Below are positions 22,926-28,744 of a stretch of 28,744 nucleotides of DNA, piece by piece. Under the pieces are notes generated by a model, which ran no database searches, was not told where the DNA came from, and saw only the letters and a list, made by a program, of their open reading frames with translations. The translations under genes and the position numbers were made by a program. Numbering within the stretch: the first letter of the stretch is position 1; each line of letters starts with the position of its first letter. Source of the stretch: Nitrososphaera sp. (lineage in GTDB: Archaea > Thermoproteota > Nitrososphaeria > Nitrososphaerales > Nitrososphaeraceae); the NCBI GenBank assembly GCA_025450475.1, contig JANWHJ010000028.1, forward strand, positions 1 through 28,744, read 5' to 3'.

Positions 22926-24233
22926 TTACGGAGCGACGCGCGACATTGTGCGCGGGAACAATACAGTATCTTTGATATCGTCTACGTTTGTTATCCACCG
23001 CATCAGGCGCTCGATGCCAAGCCCAAAGCCTCCATGAGGAACCGAGCCGTATTTTCGCAAATCAAGGTACCAGTCATAGGCTGCTGGGTCAAGACCCTCT
23101 TTTTTGATCCGCTCGGTTATCGAGACAATGTCGTCTTCCCTCATGCCTCCGCTAGTTATCTCCCCAAAGCCCTTCGGCGCCAACAAGTCTGCTGCAAGCC
23201 CAGTGCCCTTGTGCTCAGGGTCTTCCTTGACGTAAAATGGTTTCACAGCTATGGGATAGCCAATGACAAATATCGGCTTGCCTGCGTCCTTTGTTAGCTC
23301 GCGTTCTGAGTCGATGTTCAAGTCATCGCCTACCCGGATTTCGCGTTTGCTGCCGTCTTGTTCGGTGACCGTGAACCCCTTGGACTTCAATATTTCAATT
23401 GCCTTGTTGTATGATAACCTTTCAAAGGGAGGCTCGATCTTTTTCAAATCGGTTACATCTCTTTTCAGGTACGCCAGCTCTTCAGCGTTTTGTTTGATCG
23501 TGTTCTGTATTACATGCGACACCAGTTTCTCCTGCACTCCCAGAATGTCTTCCAGCGTGACCCAAGGCGCCTCTGCCTCAAGATGCGAAAATTCTGCGAG
23601 GTGCCGGACTGTGCGCGACTTTTCTGCCCTGAACGAAGGTGTGATGCTCCACACCGGCCCGAGCGAAAATATCATTGCTTCAAGGTATAGCTGCGCGCTC
23701 TGCGACAGGTATGCCTCTTGGTCAAAATATTTCAGCTTGAACAGCGTCGATCCCCCTTCAACAGCCCCCTTTACTATTATGGGCGCGGTCACCTCCATCC
23801 AGCCGTTATCCACGAACCACCGCCGGCCAAGGTCGAGCACACTCGCTCTTATCTTTGCAATCGCGACCATCCTGCGCGTGCGCAGAGACAGATGCCGCTT
23901 GTCGAGAAGAAGCTCGTCACTTTGGTACTCGCCTATTGGGTAGTCGGCGCCAGCTATGTTGTATGTACGGACTTCTCTACCCTTCAATTCATAGCCTCCC
24001 TCTGGTGCCCTCGCGTCCTGGCTGATAACTCCAGTAACTTCGATTGATGACTCGATCGTCAGGCCGGCGACACTGGTTGCTGGAAAAATGCATTGTATCA
24101 CCCCGCCCCGGTCGTCACGCACGAGCACAAACGCATTCTCTTTTTGCTTGCGCAGCCGATAAACCCAGCCCCTGATTTTTACTTCCTTGCCTACAAAATC
24201 TGGTGACTTGGCCTGAGCAATACGGAGAGACAT
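22926..24233 (-). CDS. asnS: Asparaginyl-tRNA synthetase (archaeal class IIb)
   Basis: 435 residues. N-terminal OB-fold for the anticodon (KEVKIRGWVYRLRKQKENAF), then the class II core: motif 2 around FRAEKSRTVRHLAEFSHLEAE and motif 3 GFGLGIERLMRWI. AYLSQSAQLYLE has QSAQ where AspRS usually has QSPQ, and the end DWYLDLRKYGSVPHGGFGLG is AsnRS-like, so AsnRS is preferred over AspRS. Its presence suggests direct charging of tRNA-Asn rather than only transamidation. ATG 24233 has a TATA-like CACTTAAGAA about 31 bp upstream. An archaeal AsnRS paralogue cannot be excluded from sequence alone. Confidence 0.87.
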   Translation of the reverse strand: MSLRIAQAKSPDFVGKEVKIRGWVYRLRKQKENAFVLVRDDRGGVIQCIFPATSVAGLTIESSIEVTGVISQDARAPEGGYELKGREVRTYNIAGADYPIGEYQSDELLLDKRHLSLRTRRMVAIAKIRASVLDLGRRWFVDNGWMEVTAPIIVKGAVEGGSTLFKLKYFDQEAYLSQSAQLYLEAMIFSLGPVWSITPSFRAEKSRTVRHLAEFSHLEAEAPWVTLEDILGVQEKLVSHVIQNTIKQNAEELAYLKRDVTDLKKIEPPFERLSYNKAIEILKSKGFTVTEQDGSKREIRVGDDLNIDSERELTKDAGKPIFVIGYPIAVKPFYVKEDPEHKGTGLAADLLAPKGFGEITSGGMREDDIVSITERIKKEGLDPAAYDWYLDLRKYGSVPHGGFGLGIERLMRWITNVDDIKDTVLFPRTMSRVAP

Positions 24234-24414
24234 TTTCAGAGTCTAGGTTTGCTGCCCAATTCTTAAGTGTTAGGCCGTTGTGTCTGACGCCAACAATGAA
24301 CAAGAGGATTGCGATAACAGTGATCCCACGTGGGCACGCCGATCCGGCACCAGTGCTAATTTCCTATCTGTCGATGTGAAGGATGATGAGATAGAATGGT
24401 ACTCGAGGGTCTCA

Positions 24415-24609
24415 TCAATAAGCAACGCTGGCGTTCCGTTTCAGCGCCCTCGTCCTCAACCGGGTGCGGCAGCAGGGGCATTCTCTTCCACCCCATTTCA
24501 TAAAGATGCTGCAGTAGCAACACCACTTGTCACCAAAGGCATAGCGCAACCTTGACTCTTCCAGTGTGGTGGACCTATAGTGGACGCATATTCCGTTGCA
24601 GTAGGCCAT
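24415..24609 (-). CDS. Small zinc-ribbon protein
   Basis: 64 residues. Cys pattern: C4 and C8 in MAYCNGICVHY, then C30, C31 and C33 in DKWCCYCSIFMKW, then C44, C46 and C47 in ECPCC, ending with LRTRALKR. The CNGIC...RYxxG-K-C..C..F..W....CPCC..LRT pattern is one I know from abundant small thaumarchaeal proteins of unknown role. It probably binds one or two zinc ions and nucleic acid. It lies 17 bp after the secreted-protein gene on the same strand, with GGTGGTG close before its ATG, so it may be co-transcribed. An antisense ORF (24280-24555) overlaps its 3' half. Confidence 0.78.
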   Translation of the reverse strand: MAYCNGICVHYRSTTLEESRLRYAFGDKWCCYCSIFMKWGGRECPCCRTRLRTRALKRNASVAY

Positions 24610-24626
24610 AGCACCACCAGGAAAGG

Positions 24627-24980
24627 TTAGGCAGAAACTTGCCTTGTTTTCCTGCCCATCAAGAAGAACGCGCCCGCGATGCCGCCAAAGAGCGCACCGA
24701 GTATGCCGATAACGCCAAACGTTTCAACACCTTTAAAGTACGGTGTTCCAGAGCCCTCGGGGCTATTCCCGTACGTTGTCTCCCTCGCATGCTGGAACCT
24801 TTCCTTGGCGAGGATGGTGGAGTCGTTGCACTGGTTCCTGTCTATTCCAAGCTCGTCGCACCTTAGCAGTTGCTCCTGCGAAGCCATCCCGGCGCCGCTA
24901 CCGTACTGCGCGAACGACTGCGGAGCCGACGCTATAGCCAGTAGGCCGGCTGCGATTGCCATCACAAATAATTGTTTCAT
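24627..24980 (-). CDS. Small secreted/membrane-anchored protein
   Basis: About 117 residues from ATG 24980. Signal peptide MKQLFVMAIAAGLLAIASA with likely cleavage near SFAQ, an outside polar part with two Cys (LRCDELGIDRNQC) that may form a disulfide, and a C-terminal membrane segment (about 88-108) with a short basic tail GRKTRQ. Function not recognised. The frame is open back to ATG 25061, but that would put the shared 53-bp promoter element inside the coding region. ATG 24980 sits 24 bases after the element, exactly as in the cupredoxin gene. Confidence 0.72.
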   Translation of the reverse strand: MKQLFVMAIAAGLLAIASAPQSFAQYGSGAGMASQEQLLRCDELGIDRNQCNDSTILAKERFQHARETTYGNSPEGSGTPYFKGVETFGVIGILGALFGGIAGAFFLMGRKTRQVSA

Positions 24981-25003
24981 GTGTGCATTATTGCAGCCAC
25001 CAA

Positions 25004-25056
25004 TGATAATCCTGCGTTTCGAACCCTCTGCTTCTACCCTGTTCTGGCAGTAGAAC
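25004..25056 (-). repeat. Copy 1 of the 53-bp bipartite promoter element
   Basis: Plus-strand reading: box 1 TGATAATCCTGCG plus TTTCGAAC (25004-25024), a 16-bp variable spacer, then box 2 GTTCTGGCAGTAGAAC (25041-25056), an inverted repeat. In the gene direction box 1 ends in GGATTATCA, which serves as a TATA box 27 bp before ATG 24980. Confidence 0.75.
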
Positions 25057-25057
25057 A

Positions 25058-25609
25058 TCATATCATATCCTTTTTCTTGTTCTTCTTTAACAAAATTGCT
25101 CCAACCACCGAGGCTGATGCGAACCCTGTTACGAGTATCAAAGCTGCTGGCGGTAATTCTTGAAGAGGATCTCCAACTACAACGACCTGCCCCATCATCC
25201 TTGGGTGCAGCCGGCAGAAATAATCAAACGTTCCAGCAGTGGTAAATTTGTGCTCCCATTTTTCTCCTGCCGCTATCAGCGATGAATTACCTGAATCAAA
25301 GCGCGCGCCCCTTTCCTCATCTTTGTAACTGCCACTTGTTACCGTGTGAAAGAGTTTGTCCGTATTTGTCCAAACTACGACGGTATTCGGTCTTATTTTC
25401 AGAGTATCCGCCGAGAATGTCAGACCCGTCATTTTTACCCCACACACGGCCTTGTTGCATTCTTCAATGATGCCACTCTTTCCGCCTCCGCCGCCCCCAA
25501 GTGCCTCTGTCAAATACGATGACCCCACCGCAATTCCCACGACCACCGGTGCAAGAGTCATCAAAGTGTTCTGTAGTATCTTGTTGGCGCGACCGTATTT
25601 TCTAGCCAT
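25058..25609 (-). CDS. Cupredoxin (plastocyanin-like type 1 copper protein)
   Basis: 183-residue membrane-anchored blue copper protein on the outside of the cell, probably a small electron carrier. N-terminal membrane/signal segment about 14-34, a Gly-rich linker, the cupredoxin domain about 52-146, and a C-terminal membrane segment about 154-173 with a KKNKKKD tail. The copper ligands are all visible: H88 in KLFHTV, then C132, H135 and M138 in FDYFCRLHPRM. C51 and C56 may form a disulfide. ATG 25609 follows promoter-element copy 2 at the same distance as in the next gene. Many such proteins occur in ammonia-oxidising archaea, which use copper in respiration. Confidence 0.92.
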   Translation of the reverse strand: MARKYGRANKILQNTLMTLAPVVVGIAVGSSYLTEALGGGGGGKSGIIEECNKAVCGVKMTGLTFSADTLKIRPNTVVVWTNTDKLFHTVTSGSYKDEERGARFDSGNSSLIAAGEKWEHKFTTAGTFDYFCRLHPRMMGQVVVVGDPLQELPPAALILVTGFASASVVGAILLKKNKKKDMI

Positions 25610-25632
25610 ACAGCTTTGTATCTGTCTTGTTC

Positions 25633-25685
25633 TGATAACCCTGCGTTCCGAACTGCTAGTTCCAGTCTCGTTCTGGCGTTAGAAC
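25633..25685 (-). repeat. Copy 2 of the 53-bp bipartite promoter element
   Basis: Plus-strand reading: box 1 TGATAACCCTGCG plus TTCCGAAC (25633-25653), a 16-bp variable spacer, and box 2 GTTCTGGCGTTAGAAC (25670-25685). Box 1 differs from copy 1 at two positions and the spacing is identical. The cupredoxin ATG lies 24 bases beyond. Box 2 overlaps the last codons of the upstream membrane-protein gene. Confidence 0.75.
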
Positions 25686-26528
25686 GGTACTGTTATCTCG
25701 GTACCTGACCAACAGGAAAATGATAAAGCCTGCCACAAGCGCTCCGCCAAACAGCAGTACTGTCACATGTATTGGCGAGAAGCCTAGCAACGGTGCGCCT
25801 CCAGGATGCCGCGGCATTGCCAGGTCGTTGAAGTCATTCACCACCACCGGACTGCCCGTACTTGGTGGGAATGTAGAATTGTTTGGATCGATAGATACCG
25901 TGGTCGGCGCGACCAAGCCGCTCGGCTCGACATAGTAGAACAGGAAAAAGGTGGCAGCAATGAAAACCGTTAGCGCGGCAAGCCCAGGCATTAGAGAGAC
26001 CCAGAAATAGTCTTTTTCACCAGGCTTTTTTGCCGCCTTTTCAAACAGACCATCCTTTCGCAGCTTCCACGCTTCAAACCAGAAAATCGCCGCAGCCCCG
26101 GCCGGCACCACGACGCCGTATATACTCAACGAACTGAAATTGAAAATCACATAGAACGCGGTAATTGCAGTAAATATGCTGGCATAGAACGCAAGGCGAG
26201 GCACAGTGAAACGCCCCAGGTTGACGTATGACGCCATGGCTTTGACCTTTACTTTTCGGGTGGCATACACCCTACCATAGCTGTCCCTCCCGGCAAGCCC
26301 CATCTCCACCAGCTTTTCAGCCTGGTATTCGGCAACGCTAGGAGACGACAGACCGAGTTCGCGCTGAACCTCCCTTATACCTGACGGCTCTCTTTTCTTT
26401 TGGAGGTAAAGGTAAACCTGCAGCGTCCTGCCCGAAAGCCTTCGCTCAAGTTCGCTGTTCGAGTCGTAGCTCATCGAGAACAGCGATCTAGGAACCAGCC
26501 AGGATTTAAGGTGCTCCCCGGCCACCAT
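25656..26528 (-). CDS. Membrane protein with N-terminal winged-helix domain
   Basis: About 290 residues from ATG 26528 (frame open to ATG 26558). The N-terminal winged helix is clear: RRLSGRTLQVYLYLQKK, GIREVQRELGLSSPSVAEYQ, KLVEMGLAGRDSYGRVYA. Four hydrophobic segments follow (FYASIFTAITAFYVIF; a second from IYGVVVPAG; a third from VSLMPGLAALTVFIA; a fourth near the end from VTVLLFGGALVAGF), with a polar outside loop between the last two. This is the layout of a membrane-tethered one-component regulator. A perfect palindrome (26541-26556) sits between its TATA-like box and start, and related palindromes precede the next two genes. Its DNA targets are inferred. Confidence 0.8.
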   Translation of the reverse strand: MVAGEHLKSWLVPRSLFSMSYDSNSELERRLSGRTLQVYLYLQKKREPSGIREVQRELGLSSPSVAEYQAEKLVEMGLAGRDSYGRVYATRKVKVKAMASYVNLGRFTVPRLAFYASIFTAITAFYVIFNFSSLSIYGVVVPAGAAAIFWFEAWKLRKDGLFEKAAKKPGEKDYFWVSLMPGLAALTVFIAATFFLFYYVEPSGLVAPTTVSIDPNNSTFPPSTGSPVVVNDFNDLAMPRHPGGAPLLGFSPIHVTVLLFGGALVAGFIIFLLVRYRDNSTVLTPERDWN

Positions 26529-26540
26529 CGTTACGTTCCT

Positions 26541-26556
26541 GTTCTGGAGCCAGAAC
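26541..26556. promoter_or_regulatory. Perfect palindrome at the promoter of the membrane wHTH gene
   Basis: GTTCTGGAGCCAGAAC, 7-bp arms and 2-bp centre. It is the most symmetric of the three GTTCT...AGAAC elements. It lies between TAAAATTTT (about 26560-26570, minus) and ATG 26528, a position expected for an operator overlapping the transcription start. Confidence 0.6.
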
Positions 26557-26623
26557 ATGAAAATTTTACACGATTCTGCTCTATGATTTGGTTTATTATT
26601 AGCCTCTCCGGTACTCGTACCAG

Positions 26624-27196
26624 ATGAAGAAATCGAGCTGGGAGTGCCTTGAAAGCAAGGAGGTCTTCAGGGCGACTAACGGCAAGACCGTCTTTATAGA
26701 CATGTACCAGGACAAGGTGAGGACGCCAAAAGGAAAGATATTGACCTATATCAGGTATCTGGCTTCTGACGTGGTCATAGTCGTGCCTTTTCTTGGCCGC
26801 GAAAAGCTTCTTATGATAAGGCAGTACCGCTATCCGATCGGGAAGGTTCTGCTAGAGTTCCCGGCAGGCCACGTTGACAGTGGCGAAGATCCGCTTGACA
26901 CCGCCAAGAGAGAGCTTGAAGAAGAGACTGGTTATGCTGCGAAAAAAATCGAATATGTTTACAGCTACCACCCGTCCGTGAGGCGGACGAAACAGACCGT
27001 ACATGTTTTCAAAGCGTCAGGTCTGGCAAAGAATACCGCGACAAGGCATGACAGCGGCGAGCAGATCAGCATGACGACAGTGACGGCAGCCAAATTGCGC
27101 CAGCTCATAACGAACAGAAAAGTCGAAAATGCCGGAACCTTGATTGCATACCTGCTTTGCTGCACAATGAAAATAAATCTAGGTAACCGGCGATAA
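26624..27196 (+). CDS. NUDIX hydrolase, ADP-ribose pyrophosphatase-like
   Basis: 190-residue cytoplasmic enzyme. The complete NUDIX box is G82-x5-E88-x7-R96-E97-L98-x-E100-E101-x-G103-Y104 in GHVDSGEDPLDTAKRELEEE. The preceding IRQYRYPIGKVLLEFPAGHV is typical of ADP-ribose pyrophosphatases, which cleave ADP-ribose to AMP and ribose-5-phosphate. ATG 26624 has GTTTATTATT (26591-26600) about 28 bp upstream. The alcohol dehydrogenase gene follows after 5 bp, so the two form an operon. The exact nucleotide-sugar substrate is not decided by the motif. Confidence 0.87.
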   Translation: MKKSSWECLESKEVFRATNGKTVFIDMYQDKVRTPKGKILTYIRYLASDVVIVVPFLGREKLLMIRQYRYPIGKVLLEFPAGHVDSGEDPLDTAKRELEEETGYAAKKIEYVYSYHPSVRRTKQTVHVFKASGLAKNTATRHDSGEQISMTTVTAAKLRQLITNRKVENAGTLIAYLLCCTMKINLGNRR

Positions 27197-27201
27197 TCAC
27201 C

Positions 27202-28239
27202 ATGGTAGAAAAGATGCGGGCGATGGTACTGAGCAAGCTTGCGCCGATAGAGAGCCGACCGCTAAAGTTGACGCCCATTGACAAGCCGACGATAAAGGTC
27301 AAGAACGGGCTCTTGCTAGAGATAGAGGCGTGTGGCGTCTGCCGGTCAAACCTACACCTTATCGAAGGTGACTGGAAAAAATATGGGTCGCCTTCTAGCC
27401 TCCCGTTGGTGCCCGGCCACGAAGTCGTGGGTGTCGTCAAACTGGTCGCTAGCGGCGTGAAAAAGATCAGGGTAGGCGACAGGGTTGGAATCCAACCACT
27501 ATTCAGCGCGTGTCTTCAATGCGAATACTGCTTGGCACGGCGGGAAAACTTATGCGAAAGCGCCGAGATTACCGGCGAGTCGGTGCAGGGCGGCTACGCC
27601 GAGTACATATCTGCAGTCGAAGAGTTCGTAACACCAATTCCGGATACTATTGATTCAGAGCACGCCGCGCCTCTCTTTTGCCCCGGCATAACCGCATACA
27701 AGGCCGTCAAGGCTAGCGGATCGGGGGCTGGCAGGACAGTTGGTATATTTGGCATAGGCGGCGTGGGCCATCTGGCGATACAGCTGGCCAAGATGCAGGG
27801 CTCAAGGGTGGTGGCAGTCTCAAGGACTAAGAAGCATCTAGATCTATCCAAAAAGCTTGGGGCAGACAGCGCGATCGTATATCAGGGCTCGCAAGTGCAG
27901 TTCCTGAAGAACCTGAAAAAAGAAGAAGGTCTTCTTGATAGTGCGATCGTCTTTGCGCCATCAGACAAGGTGATAGACGCTGCTATCAGATCGGTCAAAA
28001 AAGGCGGAGTCATCGTTCTTGGCGTGCTAGGCAACGTGGTCGACTTCCCAACGTTTGAAGAAAAAATAGTAAAGGGGAGCGTCATTGGAACGAGGAAAGA
28101 CATGGCTGACCTGGTAAAGCTGGCAAGCAGCACCGGCCTAAAGGTGATCGTTGAAACGCATAGACTGTCTGAGGCAAATGATGTTTTGGCAAGGCTCAAA
28201 AAGTCTGAGGTAGAGGCCCGCGCGGTGTTGGTTCCCTAA
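27202..28239 (+). CDS. Zinc-dependent alcohol dehydrogenase (MDR family)
   Basis: 345-residue medium-chain dehydrogenase that oxidises alcohols or reduces aldehydes with NAD(P). Catalytic zinc ligands C44, H73 (PGHE) and C160; structural zinc cysteines C104, C107, C110 and C118 in SACLQCEYCLARRENLC; Rossmann motif GIFGIGGVGHLAIQLAK (about 181-197). VAVSRTKKH after strand 2, without the usual acidic residue, leans towards NADPH. It is in an operon with the NUDIX gene. A T-run (28252-28258) follows its stop and may end transcription. The substrate is not predictable. Confidence 0.9.
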   Translation: MVEKMRAMVLSKLAPIESRPLKLTPIDKPTIKVKNGLLLEIEACGVCRSNLHLIEGDWKKYGSPSSLPLVPGHEVVGVVKLVASGVKKIRVGDRVGIQPLFSACLQCEYCLARRENLCESAEITGESVQGGYAEYISAVEEFVTPIPDTIDSEHAAPLFCPGITAYKAVKASGSGAGRTVGIFGIGGVGHLAIQLAKMQGSRVVAVSRTKKHLDLSKKLGADSAIVYQGSQVQFLKNLKKEEGLLDSAIVFAPSDKVIDAAIRSVKKGGVIVLGVLGNVVDFPTFEEKIVKGSVIGTRKDMADLVKLASSTGLKVIVETHRLSEANDVLARLKKSEVEARAVLVP

Positions 28240-28251
28240 TGGCGGGATATC

Positions 28252-28258
28252 TTTTTTT
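28252..28258 (+). terminator. T-run after the alcohol dehydrogenase gene
   Basis: Seven T residues 13 bp after the stop codon at 28239, the simple form of archaeal terminator. It also overlaps the last codon of the convergent small gene. Confidence 0.35.
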
Positions 28259-28436
28259 ATTCTGAGATCACTGGAGGCTTGCTCACTCTTGAAAGCACGA
28301 TCTTGTCGTTATGGCATTCAATCGTGTGAGCAATCTGCATGCTGTCCAGCGCCCCGCTGATGTAGCTCGCAGCTTGCTGTATTGCCTCGTTTGTAAGATT
28401 TTTTTCGTTAATCTTGACAGTGATCTTGTAGGTCAC
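28257..28436 (-). CDS. Small 59-aa protein, unrecognised
   Basis: GTG 28436 gives VTYKITVKINEKNLTNEAIQ, then QAASYISGALDSMQIAHTIE and CHNDKIVLSRVSKPPVISE. It looks like a beta-helix-beta domain: strand, helix with Ala/Gln, then two strands. No family is recognised. A TATA box CTTATATT (28463-28470, minus) lies 30 bp upstream, so the mRNA would be leaderless with a GTG start. A TTGTAACAA palindrome lies between the box and the start. Confidence 0.6.
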   Translation of the reverse strand: MTYKITVKINEKNLTNEAIQQAASYISGALDSMQIAHTIECHNDKIVLSRVSKPPVISE

Positions 28437-28447
28437 GCTTCAAGGTA

Positions 28448-28456
28448 TTGTAACAA
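28448..28456. promoter_or_regulatory. TTGTAACAA palindrome in the promoter of the 59-aa gene
   Basis: A 4-1-4 palindrome just downstream of the minus-strand TATA box (28463-28470) and upstream of GTG 28436, where a bound repressor would block transcription. In gene direction it reads TATTGTTACAA, identical to the element near 28590. Confidence 0.45.
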
Positions 28457-28588
28457 TAGGGGAATATAAGGACCGCTGCACGAGTGCCACAATTGTCGAT
28501 AGAACACTTTTCGATGATAATTAGCAGTAAGAAAGCAATCGCGCGTCGTTTTTTTTGCATGAACGGATTTGTAAATTCGCTAATGCTT

Positions 28589-28600
28589 ATATTGTTACAA
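28589..28600 (+). promoter_or_regulatory. TATA box and TTGTTACAA palindrome of the right-edge gene
   Basis: TATTGTTACAA follows directly on CTTATATT (28586-28593). It has the same order as in the promoter of the divergent 59-aa gene, except that four Cs are missing between box and palindrome. Confidence 0.45.
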
Positions 28601-28621
28601 GAAGGATCAGAATTTGGCTTG

Positions 28622-28744
28622 GTGGACCCTAACCGTCACATTAGAAAAAAGCGGCTTAGAGATTTGAGCTACAAGATACACAAGGTGCAGCTCCGAATGC
28701 ACAACAAGAAGGCCAAGAGGGACATTCCCAGGCTGCAAGCCGAG
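28622..28744 (+). CDS. Partial basic protein running off the right edge
   Basis: GTG 28622 gives VDPNRHIRKKRLRDLSYKIH, then KVQLRMHNKKAKRDIPRLQAE to the window end. It is strongly basic and helical, and not recognised. The GTG lies about 30 bp after CTTATATT, fitting a leaderless start; TTG 28619 one codon earlier, or ATG 28583 or 28559 in the same frame, are alternatives, but the last two lie in or before the promoter. Confidence 0.5.
   Translation, partial: MDPNRHIRKKRLRDLSYKIHKVQLRMHNKKAKRDIPRLQAE

Overview
The window looks like a chromosomal segment of a Thaumarchaeota (Nitrososphaeria) archaeon, probably a soil-type Nitrososphaera relative. The basis is the gene set: Cdv/ESCRT-III division proteins (CdvB, a CdvB paralogue, and CdvC/Vps4 with an MIT domain), an Alba chromatin protein, TrmI, a TrmB regulator, archaeal ArgRS, AsnRS and IleRS, a MEDS/receiver pair, a type 1 copper protein, and a tRNA with a bulge-helix-bulge intron. 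Many genes have a TATA-like box 25-33 bp before a start codon that is often GTG or TTG, which suggests leaderless mRNAs. No insertion sequence, phage, CRISPR array or rRNA gene is visible.

Layout. 1-1999: ileS (minus, cut by the left edge). 2000-2425: mostly unexplained. 2426-3429: receiver protein and MEDS sensor (plus). 3550-5643: membrane pyrophosphatase (minus). 5753-8324: cdvB, a cdvB paralogue and cdvC in one minus-strand run, with a TrmB-family regulator divergent at 8485-9651. 9682-10194: DUF192 protein. 10180-10661: a decayed pseudogene. 10680-14275: trmI, then argS coupled to a HAD phosphatase. 14442-15256: two unrecognised proteins. 15291-15495: intron-containing tRNA-Arg(CCG) and a candidate C/D box sRNA, each with its own TATA box. 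15477-16899: CoA-type NUDIX hydrolase divergent from a methylenetetrahydrofolate reductase. 16892-18207: ABC ATPase and a membrane protein. 18439-22276: cobalamin methionine synthase in two genes, with a small winged-helix gene between them. 22379-24233: Alba with a histone-H1-like tail, then asnS. 24415-26528: zinc-ribbon protein, small secreted protein, cupredoxin, and a membrane protein with a winged-helix head; these share palindromic promoter elements. 26624-28239: ADP-ribose-type NUDIX hydrolase and zinc alcohol dehydrogenase. 28257-28744: two small genes with matching promoter palindromes.

How the parts connect. MTHFR and the split methionine synthase form the methyl branch of one-carbon metabolism. 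The Cdv genes form a division/ESCRT module next to a possible regulator. trmI, three aminoacyl-tRNA synthetases, the tRNA and the sRNA candidate belong to translation. The most distinctive signals are non-coding: the tRNA intron inside the anticodon stem, the C/D sRNA candidate whose spacer matches the peptidyl-transferase loop, and the duplicated 53-bp promoter element upstream of the copper protein and its neighbour.
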